Shown here piece after piece: positions 1-8,767 of a stretch of 64,000 bases of DNA. The stretch covers positions 1 through 64,000 of the forward strand of contig CAJTNL010000003.1 of the NCBI GenBank assembly GCA_910577755.1, written 5' to 3'. The position numbers were made by a program, and so were the translations under genes. Under the pieces are notes generated by a model. It was given only the letters and a program-made list of their open reading frames with translations, made no database searches and was not told where the DNA came from. Numbering within the stretch: position 1 is the stretch's first letter; the number at the start of each line of letters is the position of its first letter. This DNA comes from an uncultured Eubacteriales bacterium (GTDB lineage Bacteria; Bacillota; Clostridia; Oscillospirales; Acutalibacteraceae).

Positions 1-42
1 AGCTAAACAATATGCCCAGAATCTTTTTACTATAATTTTCAT
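1..42 (-). CDS. Start of an unidentified gene cut by the left edge
   Basis: Only the first 14 codons are inside the window, reading MKIIVKRFWAYCLA from an ATG at 42-40. A clear ribosome site (AGGAGG, plus-strand cctcct at 51-56) sits 8 bases upstream, which makes this a real start and not a chance ATG. A basic start followed by a hydrophobic run would suit a signal peptide or membrane anchor, but the product cannot be named from so little. Confidence 0.6.
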   Translation of the reverse strand, partial: MKIIVKRFWAYCLA

Positions 43-846
43 CTAAATATCCTCCTACCAGTATCTAATGCATAAAAAACTTCTTATGCTTCGCATTTAA
101 TTTTATACATAAAACACTAAACAAAAGTCAGATAAATATCTTCTTTCCCTATTTTATTCTGACAATAATATTTGTTTGTTATTGTATTTTTTTTTAAATA
201 TTTTATTTAATACCAATATTATACTAAATCACTTTATATTTCAATACAATATATGTAAAAAATTTATTTTTTGGTAATTTGTAGAAATATACTCTCCGAA
301 ATTATGGAAATATATGTACTTATATACAAATACACTTTAGGCATAAAATGTATTATTTTAAAATAATTTGTTAAACATATAAAAACAATTTTATACAATA
401 TTAAAGATTTATCACTTATTGATTTAAAGTTAAGACTTTCGTATACGCTGTATGCTTAATTGTAAATGCAATTATAAAACATAACCCTATATTGTCCACA
501 TTTGTTATAATAGATTTTTTTGAAAAGTCAAGAAGAAAACTATATGAAATTTTAACTCACTTTACTTAGAACCAATCTACAGAATGATTTCTAAATGATA
601 GCAGCCCAATATATATTTTGGCGTAAACATTCATCGTTAAAAAACAGTAGCTTTTGCACTTATTGGCGACGCAGTTATACCGCTTGTATTACGAATATAA
701 ACACGAAATTTCAGAGTTGCTTCCATGATCGATTTTAATACATTGTACTGTTATATCATACGATGCAATATAATGAATATTTCACTTCTAAATGCACGCA
801 TCATATGCTCTTTGTTTTTCAAATAAGAGCAAATCTCTCCTCTCTC
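43..846. other. Long AT-rich gap without a convincing gene
   Basis: About 800 bases, very AT-rich, separate the left-edge gene from the NRAMP gene. It must hold the promoter of the left-edge gene. The only coding-like trace is a 30-codon minus-strand frame at 637-726 (begins MEATLKFRVYIR), which has no good ribosome site and could be chance or a remnant. A weak inverted repeat (TGCTCTT and AAGAGCA, near 808-835) lies just past the NRAMP stop but has no T-tract. I see no RNA gene here. Confidence 0.5.
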
Positions 847-2112
847 TTATAAAAATATTATAATAATTGAAAGGACGGATATACTTCCCAAAATAGCAAC
901 AACAATCCAAGATTTTATCTTTTGAAACATGGTATTGCTATACTCTCCCATAACATCTTTGCGGGAGGTAAGCAAAGCTAAAAATACTAATATAGGGGTC
1001 ATGAGGATACCGCTTATTACCTGTACCAATACCGCTAAATGATTCAGCGGTAAATTTGGTATTATAACCACGGCGGCGGCGGCAATTACACAACCAAAAT
1101 ATACCCCATAAAATTTGGGCGCTTTCGCAATACTGTCGTCTAAACTTTTACTCCAACCAAAAGCTTCCGCAACCGTCCATGAGGAGGACAGAGATACTGT
1201 AATAGCTGCAAGTAAGCCTGCATCAAACAGTCCAATTCCAAATAGCATAGCAGGCAAAAATCCAAACTTTTCCTGTAACCCTGCAATAAATTGAGAAGGA
1301 CCTGCATGTTCAATATCAGGAATACACCCAAATAAAGCCGCACCAATTAATATAATAAATACTGCAATGATAACCTGCAAAACACAACCAATTATGGTAT
1401 CTATTTTTCCTTTTTTTACATCCTCTTTTTTAGAGCCTTTGTTAATATAGGCGCTGTTTTGATAAAAAATCATCCAAGGTGCAATAGCATTACCCACCAG
1501 GGCAATCACATACCATATTACACTTCCCTGTTCGCCACCAGGAACGCCCCATGTTGCAAAAGAGCCTGCAACCGCACTCCAATCCGGCTTTGTGAGACAT
1601 GCAATTACAATAAATACAATATTTAGAGAACCGATACCCACCGCTATTTTTTCTTTGGTGGCATATCCCCGAAATAAAGCAATTGCCAATACTAATGCCA
1701 GTCCTATCAGCACCGCTGTCCACATAGGCAGACCAAGTATTACCAAACCTGCAGACATGCCGATAAATTCCGTTATCAGCGTAATAAAATTTTCTACTAC
1801 CAGGGAAAGTAATTGATATACCATCCAAAACTTTCCGTATTTTTCTTTTACCAAAGTATTATAACTATCTGTTGCCACTACTCCTAATCTCATTGCCATT
1901 TCCTGCACAGTATAAGTAATGAATACCATAAGTAATGTAAGCGGAATAAACAGTCCAATGCCAAATTGAGCACCCGTTACTGCATAAGAAATCACACCGC
2001 CGGCATCGTTATCTGCCAATGCCGCTATAAGACCGGGTCCTAATAATCCCAACACCGTGAACAGCACACTCTTTTTAGAACGTTTATCTTTTTTCAATTT
2101 ATGCCTGCCCAC
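847..2112 (-). CDS. NRAMP-family metal transporter, NRMT (magnesium)-like
   Basis: This is a 421-residue polytopic membrane protein of the NRAMP/SLC11 fold, with about 11 hydrophobic segments and a basic N-terminus. The start is GTG at 2112, supported by AGGGGTGG just upstream. Classical NRAMP proteins bind Mn or Fe through DPGN in helix 1 and MPH in helix 6. Here helix 1 has D34-N35-D36-A37-G38-G39 and helix 6 has A211-P212-W213, so the metal-selecting methionine is replaced by alanine. Loss of that soft ligand is known in the Nramp-related magnesium transporters (NRMT, described from Clostridium), so Mg uptake is the better guess over Mn. It stands alone; cysS lies upstream on the same strand, separated by a terminator. 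Family assignment is firm; substrate is inferred. Confidence 0.85.
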   Translation of the reverse strand: MGRHKLKKDKRSKKSVLFTVLGLLGPGLIAALADNDAGGVISYAVTGAQFGIGLFIPLTLLMVFITYTVQEMAMRLGVVATDSYNTLVKEKYGKFWMVYQLLSLVVENFITLITEFIGMSAGLVILGLPMWTAVLIGLALVLAIALFRGYATKEKIAVGIGSLNIVFIVIACLTKPDWSAVAGSFATWGVPGGEQGSVIWYVIALVGNAIAPWMIFYQNSAYINKGSKKEDVKKGKIDTIIGCVLQVIIAVFIILIGAALFGCIPDIEHAGPSQFIAGLQEKFGFLPAMLFGIGLFDAGLLAAITVSLSSSWTVAEAFGWSKSLDDSIAKAPKFYGVYFGCVIAAAAVVIIPNLPLNHLAVLVQVISGILMTPILVFLALLTSRKDVMGEYSNTMFQKIKSWIVVAILGSISVLSIIIIFL

Positions 2113-2174
2113 GATACCACCCCTAAAATAAGTTCTATGGTATCATACGCAAAAATACAAATGTCTGTGCAGAA

Positions 2175-2222
2175 TAAAAAACGCCATTGTGACACCTTCC
2201 GCAAGGAAGATGCCACAATGGC
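2175..2222 (-). terminator. Rho-independent terminator of cysE-cysS
   Basis: Arms gccattgtgaca (2183-2194) and tgccacaatggc (2211-2222) pair with one mismatch, and inside them cttcc (2196-2200) and ggaag (2205-2209) close on a GCAA tetraloop. Read leftward the hairpin is followed by a T-run, so it ends the cysS transcript. Confidence 0.85.
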
Positions 2223-2334
2223 TCTTGTATTTAAACTAAATAATTGATTTCGTAAAGTGGTGTATTCTTTAACTATGACGTTGTTGCTTTGTTACTTACC
2301 GCCATATGCTCTTGAAAATATAAAGTCATTTCGT

Positions 2335-3744
2335 TTATAACTGTTTAATTTTCCATTTAATTCCTTGAGGCGTATCCTCCAGTACAATATGTCTCGCTTT
2401 TAACTCATCTCGAATTCTATCAGCTGTCGCCCAATCCTTTTCTGCGCGCGCCCTTGTACGCTGTGTAATCAAAGCTTCAATCTCCTCATCAAGAGTCTGT
2501 TCCTTTCTGCTATACAATAAGCCTAATACATTTGTCAAACGTTCAAACATATCTAACGCATATTGACACAACTCTTTAGAAGGTGATTTTTCCCCATTTA
2601 AATGCGTGTTGATATCCTTAGCTAAATCAAATAAAACCGAAATAGCGTCAGCTGTGTTAAGATCGTCATCCATAGCTTGTATAAAACGCACTTCATGACC
2701 GTCAAATGTCTCTTTTAATAAGGTTTCTTCCTGTTTTTCTCCAGCCGATGCATTGTTTAACGTAAATGTGAGATTCTCTCGGCAATTATATAAACGATCC
2801 AACGCCGCCTTACACTGTTCAATAATTTCCGTACTATAATTAATCGGACTTCGATAATGAGAGGCTACCATTAGATAGCGAATAGGTTCATAACCATATT
2901 GATTTGCAACATCTCTGACTGTAAAAAAATTATTCAGCGACTTACTCATTTTATGATTATCTACATTAATATAACCATTATGCATCCAATAACGGGCAAA
3001 TTGCTTACCGTTACAGCATTCACTCTGTGCAATTTCATTTTCATGATGAGGGAAAATTAAATCCTGTCCTCCGCAATGAATATCAATAGTTTCGCCCAGA
3101 TAGCGGCGTGCCATAGCAGAACACTCAATATGCCAACCTGGTCGTCCGTTACTCCACGGTGCCTTCCAGTAAGGCTCCCCTTCTTTAGCGGCTTTCCAGA
3201 GCGCAAAATCCATAGCATCTTCTTTTAGTTCACCTACACATATACGTGCGCCTGATTGTAAATCGTCCAATGGCTGATGTGATAATTTACCGTATTCATT
3301 AAAATGTTTTGTTCTAAAATAAACATCTCCATTTTCCGCAACATAGGCATATCCCTTTTCAAGCAAATCACTGATTATATTGATAATTTCATCCATATTT
3401 TCAGTTGCTAGCGGATGTACCGTTGCATGACCTATATTCAATCCGTTAGCATCTTTCCAATACTCTTCAATATATTTTTTTGAAATAGTTAAATAATCTG
3501 TTCCCTCCTCATTTGCTTTTTTAATAATTTTGTCATCAATATCTGTAAAATTTTGCACAAATGTCACTTTATTGCCCCGATATTCCAAATAACGGCGTAA
3601 TATTTCAAATACGCAAATCGGTCTTGCATTGCCTATGTGTATATAATTATAAACAGTCGGTCCGCAAGAATAAATTTTAAATTCACCTTCTTTTAACGGA
3701 ATCAGCTCTTCTTTCTCCTTTGTTAAAGTATTATACACTCGCAT
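2335..3744 (-). CDS. cysS: Cysteinyl-tRNA synthetase
   Basis: Class I aminoacyl-tRNA synthetase that charges tRNA-Cys in the cytoplasm. The HIGH motif appears as HIGN at residues 36-39, the zinc and cysteine-site motif CGPTVYNY just before it, and KMSKS near the middle; the C-terminal part is the helical anticodon-binding region. Length (469 residues) is normal. The open frame extends 15 codons further upstream, but the ATG at 3744 is preceded by GGGAGG 9 bases away and gives the usual N-terminus MRVYNTLT, so I use it. It starts 37 bases after cysE ends, shares its T-box leader, and ends at the terminator at 2175-2222. Confidence 0.97.
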   Translation of the reverse strand: MRVYNTLTKEKEELIPLKEGEFKIYSCGPTVYNYIHIGNARPICVFEILRRYLEYRGNKVTFVQNFTDIDDKIIKKANEEGTDYLTISKKYIEEYWKDANGLNIGHATVHPLATENMDEIINIISDLLEKGYAYVAENGDVYFRTKHFNEYGKLSHQPLDDLQSGARICVGELKEDAMDFALWKAAKEGEPYWKAPWSNGRPGWHIECSAMARRYLGETIDIHCGGQDLIFPHHENEIAQSECCNGKQFARYWMHNGYINVDNHKMSKSLNNFFTVRDVANQYGYEPIRYLMVASHYRSPINYSTEIIEQCKAALDRLYNCRENLTFTLNNASAGEKQEETLLKETFDGHEVRFIQAMDDDLNTADAISVLFDLAKDINTHLNGEKSPSKELCQYALDMFERLTNVLGLLYSRKEQTLDEEIEALITQRTRARAEKDWATADRIRDELKARHIVLEDTPQGIKWKIKQL

Positions 3745-3781
3745 CGCACTCTTCCTCCCGATTTCATTCTTCAACCTATAC

Positions 3782-4486
3782 TCATACATCTGTTAACGTA
3801 TCGTCTCTGCCAACTGAACGAACCAATTGGTTTTCCATCATAACTTGTGAAAATTGTTGTTTTAACGCCTCTATCTCCATCTTTAGCTTTGTATGCTCAA
3901 TGCTTAAACGGCAAAGCTCCTGAGAAACTGGGTCTGAAACATGTATTTGATCCAAATTACAGGTCTTAATACCATTGATTTTCACAACACGAGCAGGTAC
4001 GCCTACTGCCGTAGCATGATCCGGCACTTCATCCAACACCACAGCGCCCGAGGCTACACGAGCGCCGTCGCCTACACGAAACGGTCCCAGCACCTTAGCA
4101 CCCGAGCCTATCATCACATCATTACCAAGGGTCGGATGTCTTTTCCCATGATCCTTACCCGTACCGCCTAGCGTAACATTCTGATAAATCGTGCAGTTAT
4201 CTCCAATTTCAGTTGTTTCTCCAATAACAACCCCCATACCATGATCAATAAACAAACCTTTTCCAATTTTGGCACCCGGATGAATCTCAATACCAGTTTT
4301 ATGCCGCGCCCGCTGAGAAATCCAGCGCGCAATAAATTTCATATTATGCCGATAAAACCAGTTTGCTTTTCGATAAGCACGCACAGCTTTAAAACCTGAG
4401 TATAATAAAAACACTTCTAATCTGGAGCGTGCCGCAGGGTCACGCTCCATAATGGAGTCAATATCCTCTTTTAACTGTCTAAACAT
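3782..4486 (-). CDS. cysE: Serine O-acetyltransferase
   Basis: Makes O-acetylserine from serine and acetyl-CoA, the committed step of cysteine synthesis. The N-terminal helical part (residues 1-60) is followed by a left-handed beta-helix of hexapeptide repeats (about 65-165) with the family signature GIEIHPGAKIG, the catalytic histidine in FIDHGMG and the HGKRHPT loop. Residues after about 175 form a charged, probably coiled-coil tail. The start ATG at 4486 has AGGAGG upstream. It is the first gene of the cysE-cysS operon, so precursor supply and tRNA charging are controlled together by the T-box leader. No O-acetylserine sulfhydrylase is in the window. Confidence 0.95.
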   Translation of the reverse strand: MFRQLKEDIDSIMERDPAARSRLEVFLLYSGFKAVRAYRKANWFYRHNMKFIARWISQRARHKTGIEIHPGAKIGKGLFIDHGMGVVIGETTEIGDNCTIYQNVTLGGTGKDHGKRHPTLGNDVMIGSGAKVLGPFRVGDGARVASGAVVLDEVPDHATAVGVPARVVKINGIKTCNLDQIHVSDPVSQELCRLSIEHTKLKMEIEALKQQFSQVMMENQLVRSVGRDDTLTDV

Positions 4487-4530
4487 GCTACTCCTCCTTT
4501 CTACGATAAAGGTACAATAATATATAAATA

Positions 4531-4800
4531 AAAGCCGCCCACGTCCTCATAATGAGGACGGAGGCGGCAGAATTGTCGCGGTTCCACTCCGTTTTATTAC
4601 TTACCGGCCAATAACGGTGCCTACCGTATAAAGATACTTCCGCACATACGATTTCCCTTTATCTGCATGCAAAGCAATGCGCTCAGCAAAACAGGTGCAT
4701 TTCCTATGTGCTCCTAATGTAGAATGCTTTCAGCCTATGACATTCTTTCTCTGTAAATAGAGAAACACAGTACTTCTCCTGCTTATTGCATTTGATTACT
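4531..4800 (-). promoter_or_regulatory. T-box leader of cysE-cysS, cysteine (UGC) specifier
   Basis: Read leftward, the leader contains the T-box core GGAGTGGAACCGCGAC (about 4575-4590), which pairs with the uncharged tRNA acceptor end, followed by a GC-rich terminator hairpin (gccgccc at 4534-4540 with ggcggc at 4563-4568, plus internal GTCCTCAT/ATGAGGAC) and a T-rich tail. The Stem I region lies near 4690-4790. A TGC codon at 4699-4697, followed by A, sits in an AAATGCACC context typical of a specifier loop and matches the cysteine genes downstream. Uncharged tRNA-Cys should favour readthrough. Confidence 0.9.
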
Positions 4801-4804
4801 TTCT

Positions 4805-4833
4805 ATTATATTACAAACCATACAAAATTGCAC
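4805..4833 (-). promoter_or_regulatory. Probable sigma-A promoter of the cys T-box transcript
   Basis: On the minus strand a perfect -10 TATAAT (4805-4810) lies 17 bases after a weak -35 GTGCAA (4828-4833). This places transcription start just before the T-box Stem I. Confidence 0.6.
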
Positions 4834-4837
4834 TACT

Positions 4838-5437
4838 TTATTTTGAATTTTTAAATAAACTCCAATTTTTCACTAAATAGACAATACCTGATATAACCGT
4901 AAAGAAAGCAGCTGCACCTACCAGTACATTTCCTGCAAACCAGAATACGGTACTGCTTGTAAATGAACCAAGCGAAAAAACAGGTATCATTTCTAAATCA
5001 ATCAATTCTTGAATATACTGCATAATTAAAATACCTACAACTGCCGCCATCTGACTAACAGTTTTCAGCTTTCCCCACCCATTAGCGGCAATCACCGTAC
5101 CTGTGTTAACTGCAATTAAACGAATTGACGTCACCATAAACTCTCGGGCAATAATAATCAGTACAAACCATAGTTCTGCAAGTCCAAGACTTACAAAACA
5201 AACCAATGCAGAAATCACTAATACTTTATCTGCAAGCGGGTCTAAAAACTTGCCAAAATTGGTAATCAAATTGTATTTTCTTGCAATTTTACCGTCTAAA
5301 AAATCGGTAAAGGAGGCTAATGCAAAAATAAGACCCGCAATCAAAAAATGGTGGGGCACAATAATATTGACCAAAAACACAACAAAAAATGGAACCATAA
5401 TCATACGTGCTACAGTCAATTGATTAGGCAAATTCAT
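4838..5437 (-). CDS. pgsA: CDP-diacylglycerol-glycerol-3-phosphate 3-phosphatidyltransferase
   Basis: Membrane enzyme that makes phosphatidylglycerol phosphate from CDP-diacylglycerol and glycerol 3-phosphate, the entry to phosphatidylglycerol and cardiolipin. The CDP-alcohol phosphotransferase signature D-x2-DG-x2-AR-x8-G-x3-D-x3-D is intact at about residues 45-70 (TDFLDGKIARKY through FLDPLADK). The rest is hydrophobic with about five or six membrane segments; 199 residues is usual. It starts 5 bases after the rimO stop, and its ribosome site GGAAGGGAG overlaps the end of rimO, so the two are translationally linked. The rimO-pgsA pair is common in Firmicutes. Confidence 0.95.
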   Translation of the reverse strand: MNLPNQLTVARMIMVPFFVVFLVNIIVPHHFLIAGLIFALASFTDFLDGKIARKYNLITNFGKFLDPLADKVLVISALVCFVSLGLAELWFVLIIIAREFMVTSIRLIAVNTGTVIAANGWGKLKTVSQMAAVVGILIMQYIQELIDLEMIPVFSLGSFTSSTVFWFAGNVLVGAAAFFTVISGIVYLVKNWSLFKNSK

Positions 5438-5442
5438 ACAGA

Positions 5443-6780
5443 CTAGCTCCCTTCCACCATTTTTCCTGTCAGGTCACAGCTAATACAATCTGTTATAAGT
5501 ACATCCACAAAATCGCCATTATTTGGAGGACTTCCAGACACGGTAAAAGTTACCCTGCCGTCAATGTCAGGAGAATCTGCATAACTCCTGCCATAATAAA
5601 GGTCTAAATCATCATCATAGCCTTCTGTTAAAATTTGCATAACTGTACCAATGCGTTTCTCTCCAAGCTCCTGCATAATATTCATTTGTTCTTCCATCAT
5701 AATTTTTGCACGGTGTTGTTTGACATCTTCATCAACTTGATTGGGCATTCGCGCCGCAGATGTGTTCTCTTCTTTAGAGTAGGCAAAACAACCCATGCGA
5801 TCAAATCGAATATTTCTGGAAAATTCAGCCATTTGATTGAATTCTTCTTCTGTTTCTCCAGGAAAGCCTGCAATAAAGGTAGTACGAATAACAATATCCG
5901 GAATTTGGGCACGCATTTTTTCTATCAAAGCTGTTAAACTCTCCGCACTGCCGCCTCGTTTCATTTCTTTCAGTATACGTTCAACAGAATGCTGCAATGG
6001 CAAGTCTATATAATTTAAAACTTTATCCTCCTGTGCAATAACATCCAGTAATTCATCTGTAATACGATTCGGATAGCAGTATAGCAAGCGTATCCATACA
6101 ATACCATCAATTTTGCATAGCTCACGCAATAATGCAGGCAACATCAATTTATCGTAAAGATCCTCCCCATAATGGGTCGTATCCTGTGCAATGATAATCA
6201 ATTCCTTTACGCCGTTCTCTGCCAATTTGTTTGCTTCCTGTACAATATCCTCTATAGTACGACTACGTAATTTTCCCCGAATCAAAGGAATCGCACAATA
6301 TGTACATTTATGGCTACATCCCTCAGACACTTTTAAGTAAGCATAATGTTTTGGTGTAAAAAGTATGCGTTTGCCCGATAGAGGTAAGTCATATTTTGAC
6401 CCAAACCATTCCAACTTATTACCATTTAGGACCTGTTGCAGCGCTTTACCAATATCCTTGTTAGCTCCGATACCAAGGACAGCATCTACTTCTGGCAATT
6501 CTTTTCGAATTTGTTCTCGATACCGCTCTGCTAAACAACCTGTGACCACAATGGCTTTCAACCTACCGGTTTCTTTCAGCCGTGCTAACTGTAAAATTTC
6601 ATCAATAGATTCTTTTTTTGCACTTTCTATGAAGCCGCATGTATTTACAATAACCGCATCTGCTTCCTCCACTGAATCACAAATGGTGTATCCCTGCTGT
6701 CCCGCAGCGGCTAGCAACATCTCTGCATCTACTTGATTTTTCGCACACCCAAGACTAACCATTCCAAGTTTATATGACAT
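5443..6780 (-). CDS. rimO: Ribosomal protein S12 methylthiotransferase
   Basis: Radical-SAM enzyme that adds a methylthio group to an aspartate of ribosomal protein S12. The N-terminal MTTase domain begins with GMVSLGCAKNQVDAE and carries cluster cysteines in GCAKN, NTCGF and TGCLAERY. The radical-SAM motif is CSHKCTYCAIP, and a TRAM domain forms the C-terminus. The choice of RimO over MiaB rests on the SLGCAKNQVD start and the neighbourhood. The frame extends to 6798, but the ATG at 6780 has AAAGGA 6 bases upstream and gives the standard N-terminus, so the protein is 445 residues. It lies between recX and pgsA. Confidence 0.95.
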   Translation of the reverse strand: MSYKLGMVSLGCAKNQVDAEMLLAAAGQQGYTICDSVEEADAVIVNTCGFIESAKKESIDEILQLARLKETGRLKAIVVTGCLAERYREQIRKELPEVDAVLGIGANKDIGKALQQVLNGNKLEWFGSKYDLPLSGKRILFTPKHYAYLKVSEGCSHKCTYCAIPLIRGKLRSRTIEDIVQEANKLAENGVKELIIIAQDTTHYGEDLYDKLMLPALLRELCKIDGIVWIRLLYCYPNRITDELLDVIAQEDKVLNYIDLPLQHSVERILKEMKRGGSAESLTALIEKMRAQIPDIVIRTTFIAGFPGETEEEFNQMAEFSRNIRFDRMGCFAYSKEENTSAARMPNQVDEDVKQHRAKIMMEEQMNIMQELGEKRIGTVMQILTEGYDDDLDLYYGRSYADSPDIDGRVTFTVSGSPPNNGDFVDVLITDCISCDLTGKMVEGS

Positions 6781-6825
6781 ATGATATCCTTTCCTCATTT
6801 CTTTACTTTCAAATAGTACTATACG

Positions 6826-7467
6826 TTACTCCCAGTCATTTTGCAAGGTTTGCTCCTGATCCTGCCTAATAGAAAATTCCCACAATGCTTGTTTGATATC
6901 TTCATATCGATAACCCAATCGCTGCAATCCGTTTACAGCACGGCGATACCCTTTTTCATCCTGCAAATAACGTAAATATTTTTTTTGAATAACTTCCAGT
7001 ATTTTATCAACAGGCTCTGGCTGTTCCTCCTCCATTAGCTCTGCAATCATTTCTTTATCAATGCCCTTCTGTCTCAACTCATACTGCACACGGCTTGCAG
7101 CATATCCCTTATGGTGAAACAACTTTGCCATGTATCGTTTCGCATAGTCCTTATCATTAATAAGGTCCAATTCTTCCATACGGTCCACAGCAGCCTGTGC
7201 TGCCTCTTTACTGGTGGTGCGCTGAATTTTTTCTATTAACTCTTTTTTGGAATAACTGCGATGCTCTAGTAGGTATAATGCACGTTCGTTTGCACGTCGT
7301 ATATCAGAGGCTGTAATCAACTCATTCAATTGTTCATCACTAATCTTCATACCTGGTCGATAACGGAATCTAAGTAATGTTTCTGTATCAATGTTTACAG
7401 CAAATTCACCATCTAAAAATAATGCCGATAACATATTACGTCTTTTTTCTATTGCAGTTATAAACAT
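6826..7467 (-). CDS. recX: RecA modulator RecX
   Basis: Small helical protein that binds RecA filaments and limits or modulates recombination. The sequence shows the tandem three-helix RecX repeats: ALYLLEHRSYSKKELIEKI, then the DLINDKDYAKRYM and HHKGYAASRVQYEL blocks, then the IQKKYLRYL and RLGYRYEDIKQAL block near the C-terminus. The frame reaches 7512, but the ATG at 7467 has AGGAGGTG immediately upstream, giving 213 residues. It follows recA by 68 bases in the same direction, the classic recA-recX pairing. Confidence 0.93.
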   Translation of the reverse strand: MFITAIEKRRNMLSALFLDGEFAVNIDTETLLRFRYRPGMKISDEQLNELITASDIRRANERALYLLEHRSYSKKELIEKIQRTTSKEAAQAAVDRMEELDLINDKDYAKRYMAKLFHHKGYAASRVQYELRQKGIDKEMIAELMEEEQPEPVDKILEVIQKKYLRYLQDEKGYRRAVNGLQRLGYRYEDIKQALWEFSIRQDQEQTLQNDWE

Positions 7468-7535
7468 TTTACACCTCCTGATATACCAAAACGGAAAATA
7501 AGACGAACACACTGTTCGCCTTATAATGATACAGT

Positions 7536-8672
7536 TTAGTCGTCCACCGTAATATCTATATTCGCATTCGATACAATTCTTGCTGCAGATATTTCAGTTC
7601 CTTCTGGTTGCTGATTTATTTCAACCGGTTTAGCGACAACTTTTGCATCAGATTTCACTCTATTTTTGGCAGATTTACTATATAGCTTTCCGACATTTGC
7701 TTTGACTTCTTCCTCAATCTTGCTATAAATATCCTGATTGCCTAAAAGGAACTCTTTTACATTATCTCTTCCCTGTCCTAACCTAGTTTCACCGTAAGAA
7801 AACCATGACCCACCTTTTTGCACGATATCTAATTTAACTGCAAGATCCAGAAGTTCTCCTTCGCGAGAAATTCCACGACCATACATAACATCAAACTCTG
7901 CTTCACGGAAAGGCGGCGCTACCTTATTTTTAACTACTTTTGCTCTTGTACGGGAACCGATTTGCTCAGTGCCGTTTTTAATAGATTCCCCTTTACGAAC
8001 ATCAATACGAACAGAGGAATAAAACTTCAATGCACGTCCACCTGGAGTTACCTCAGGACTACCATAAATAACGCCAACCTTTTCACGTAACTGATTGATA
8101 AAAATAGCTACGCAATTAGATTTAGATATAGCGCCTGCTAATTTACGCAGTGCCTGGGACATTAAACGTGCCTGCAAGCCAACGTGAGAATCACCCATTT
8201 CACCTTCAATCTCTGCTCTCGGAACCAAAGCTGCTACCGAGTCTACCACTATAATGTCAATTGCACCGGAACGTACCAATGCCTCTGTAATCTCCAAAGC
8301 CTGCTCTCCGGTATCAGGCTGAGACACCAAAAGAGCATCCACATCTACACCCAAAGCACGGGCATATACCGGATCTAATGCATGTTCTACATCAATAAAC
8401 GCCGCAGTTCCACCATTTTTTTGCCCTTCTGCAATACAGTGCAAAGCCAGCGTAGTTTTACCAGAAGATTCAGGTCCATAAACCTCAATAATTCTACCTC
8501 TTGGTAAACCGCCAATCCCCAACGCAAGATCAAGCGAAAGTGAACCTGTCGGAATACACTCCACTTGTATCCCATTATCTTGCCCAAGACGCATAACAGC
8601 GCCTTTACCAAATTGCTTTTCAATTTGTGCCAAGGCAGTATCCAGCGCTTTTCCTTTGTCCATGACAGCCAT
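7536..8672 (-). CDS. recA: Recombinase RecA
   Basis: DNA strand-exchange ATPase of recombination and the SOS response. Walker A GPESSGKT is at residues 66-73, Walker B reads DIIVVDSVAAL, and the DNA-binding loops (MGDSHVGLQARLMSQALRK and INQLREKVGVIYGSPE) are intact. Three in-frame ATGs exist. I use 8672 (MAVMDKG) because GGAGGG lies 5 bases before it, giving 378 residues. The C-terminal tail is acidic at its very end, as usual. The gene has its own promoter (8704-8732) in the gap after prmC. I could not find a convincing LexA box. Confidence 0.98.
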   Translation of the reverse strand: MAVMDKGKALDTALAQIEKQFGKGAVMRLGQDNGIQVECIPTGSLSLDLALGIGGLPRGRIIEVYGPESSGKTTLALHCIAEGQKNGGTAAFIDVEHALDPVYARALGVDVDALLVSQPDTGEQALEITEALVRSGAIDIIVVDSVAALVPRAEIEGEMGDSHVGLQARLMSQALRKLAGAISKSNCVAIFINQLREKVGVIYGSPEVTPGGRALKFYSSVRIDVRKGESIKNGTEQIGSRTRAKVVKNKVAPPFREAEFDVMYGRGISREGELLDLAVKLDIVQKGGSWFSYGETRLGQGRDNVKEFLLGNQDIYSKIEEEVKANVGKLYSKSAKNRVKSDAKVVAKPVEINQQPEGTEISAARIVSNANIDITVDD

Positions 8673-8703
8673 AATGCCCTCCATAATTCGTGTTAATATT
8701 TTT

Positions 8704-8732
8704 ATTATAGTATATTCTCATACTAAAATCAA
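8704..8732 (-). promoter_or_regulatory. Sigma-A promoter of recA
   Basis: Minus-strand TTGATT (8727-8732), a 17-base spacer and a perfect TATAAT (8704-8709). It lies in the prmC-recA gap, so recA can be transcribed apart from the upstream run. Confidence 0.75.
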
Positions 8733-8767
8733 TGAACTTCCTACGCAATCTAACCAAACGTTTATAT

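Noticed and set aside
8673..8767. LexA (SOS) box before recA
   Set aside because: No GAAC-N4-GTTC or close variant was seen; the CAAACG-N-CGTTTG pair there overlaps the end of prmC and has the wrong spacing.
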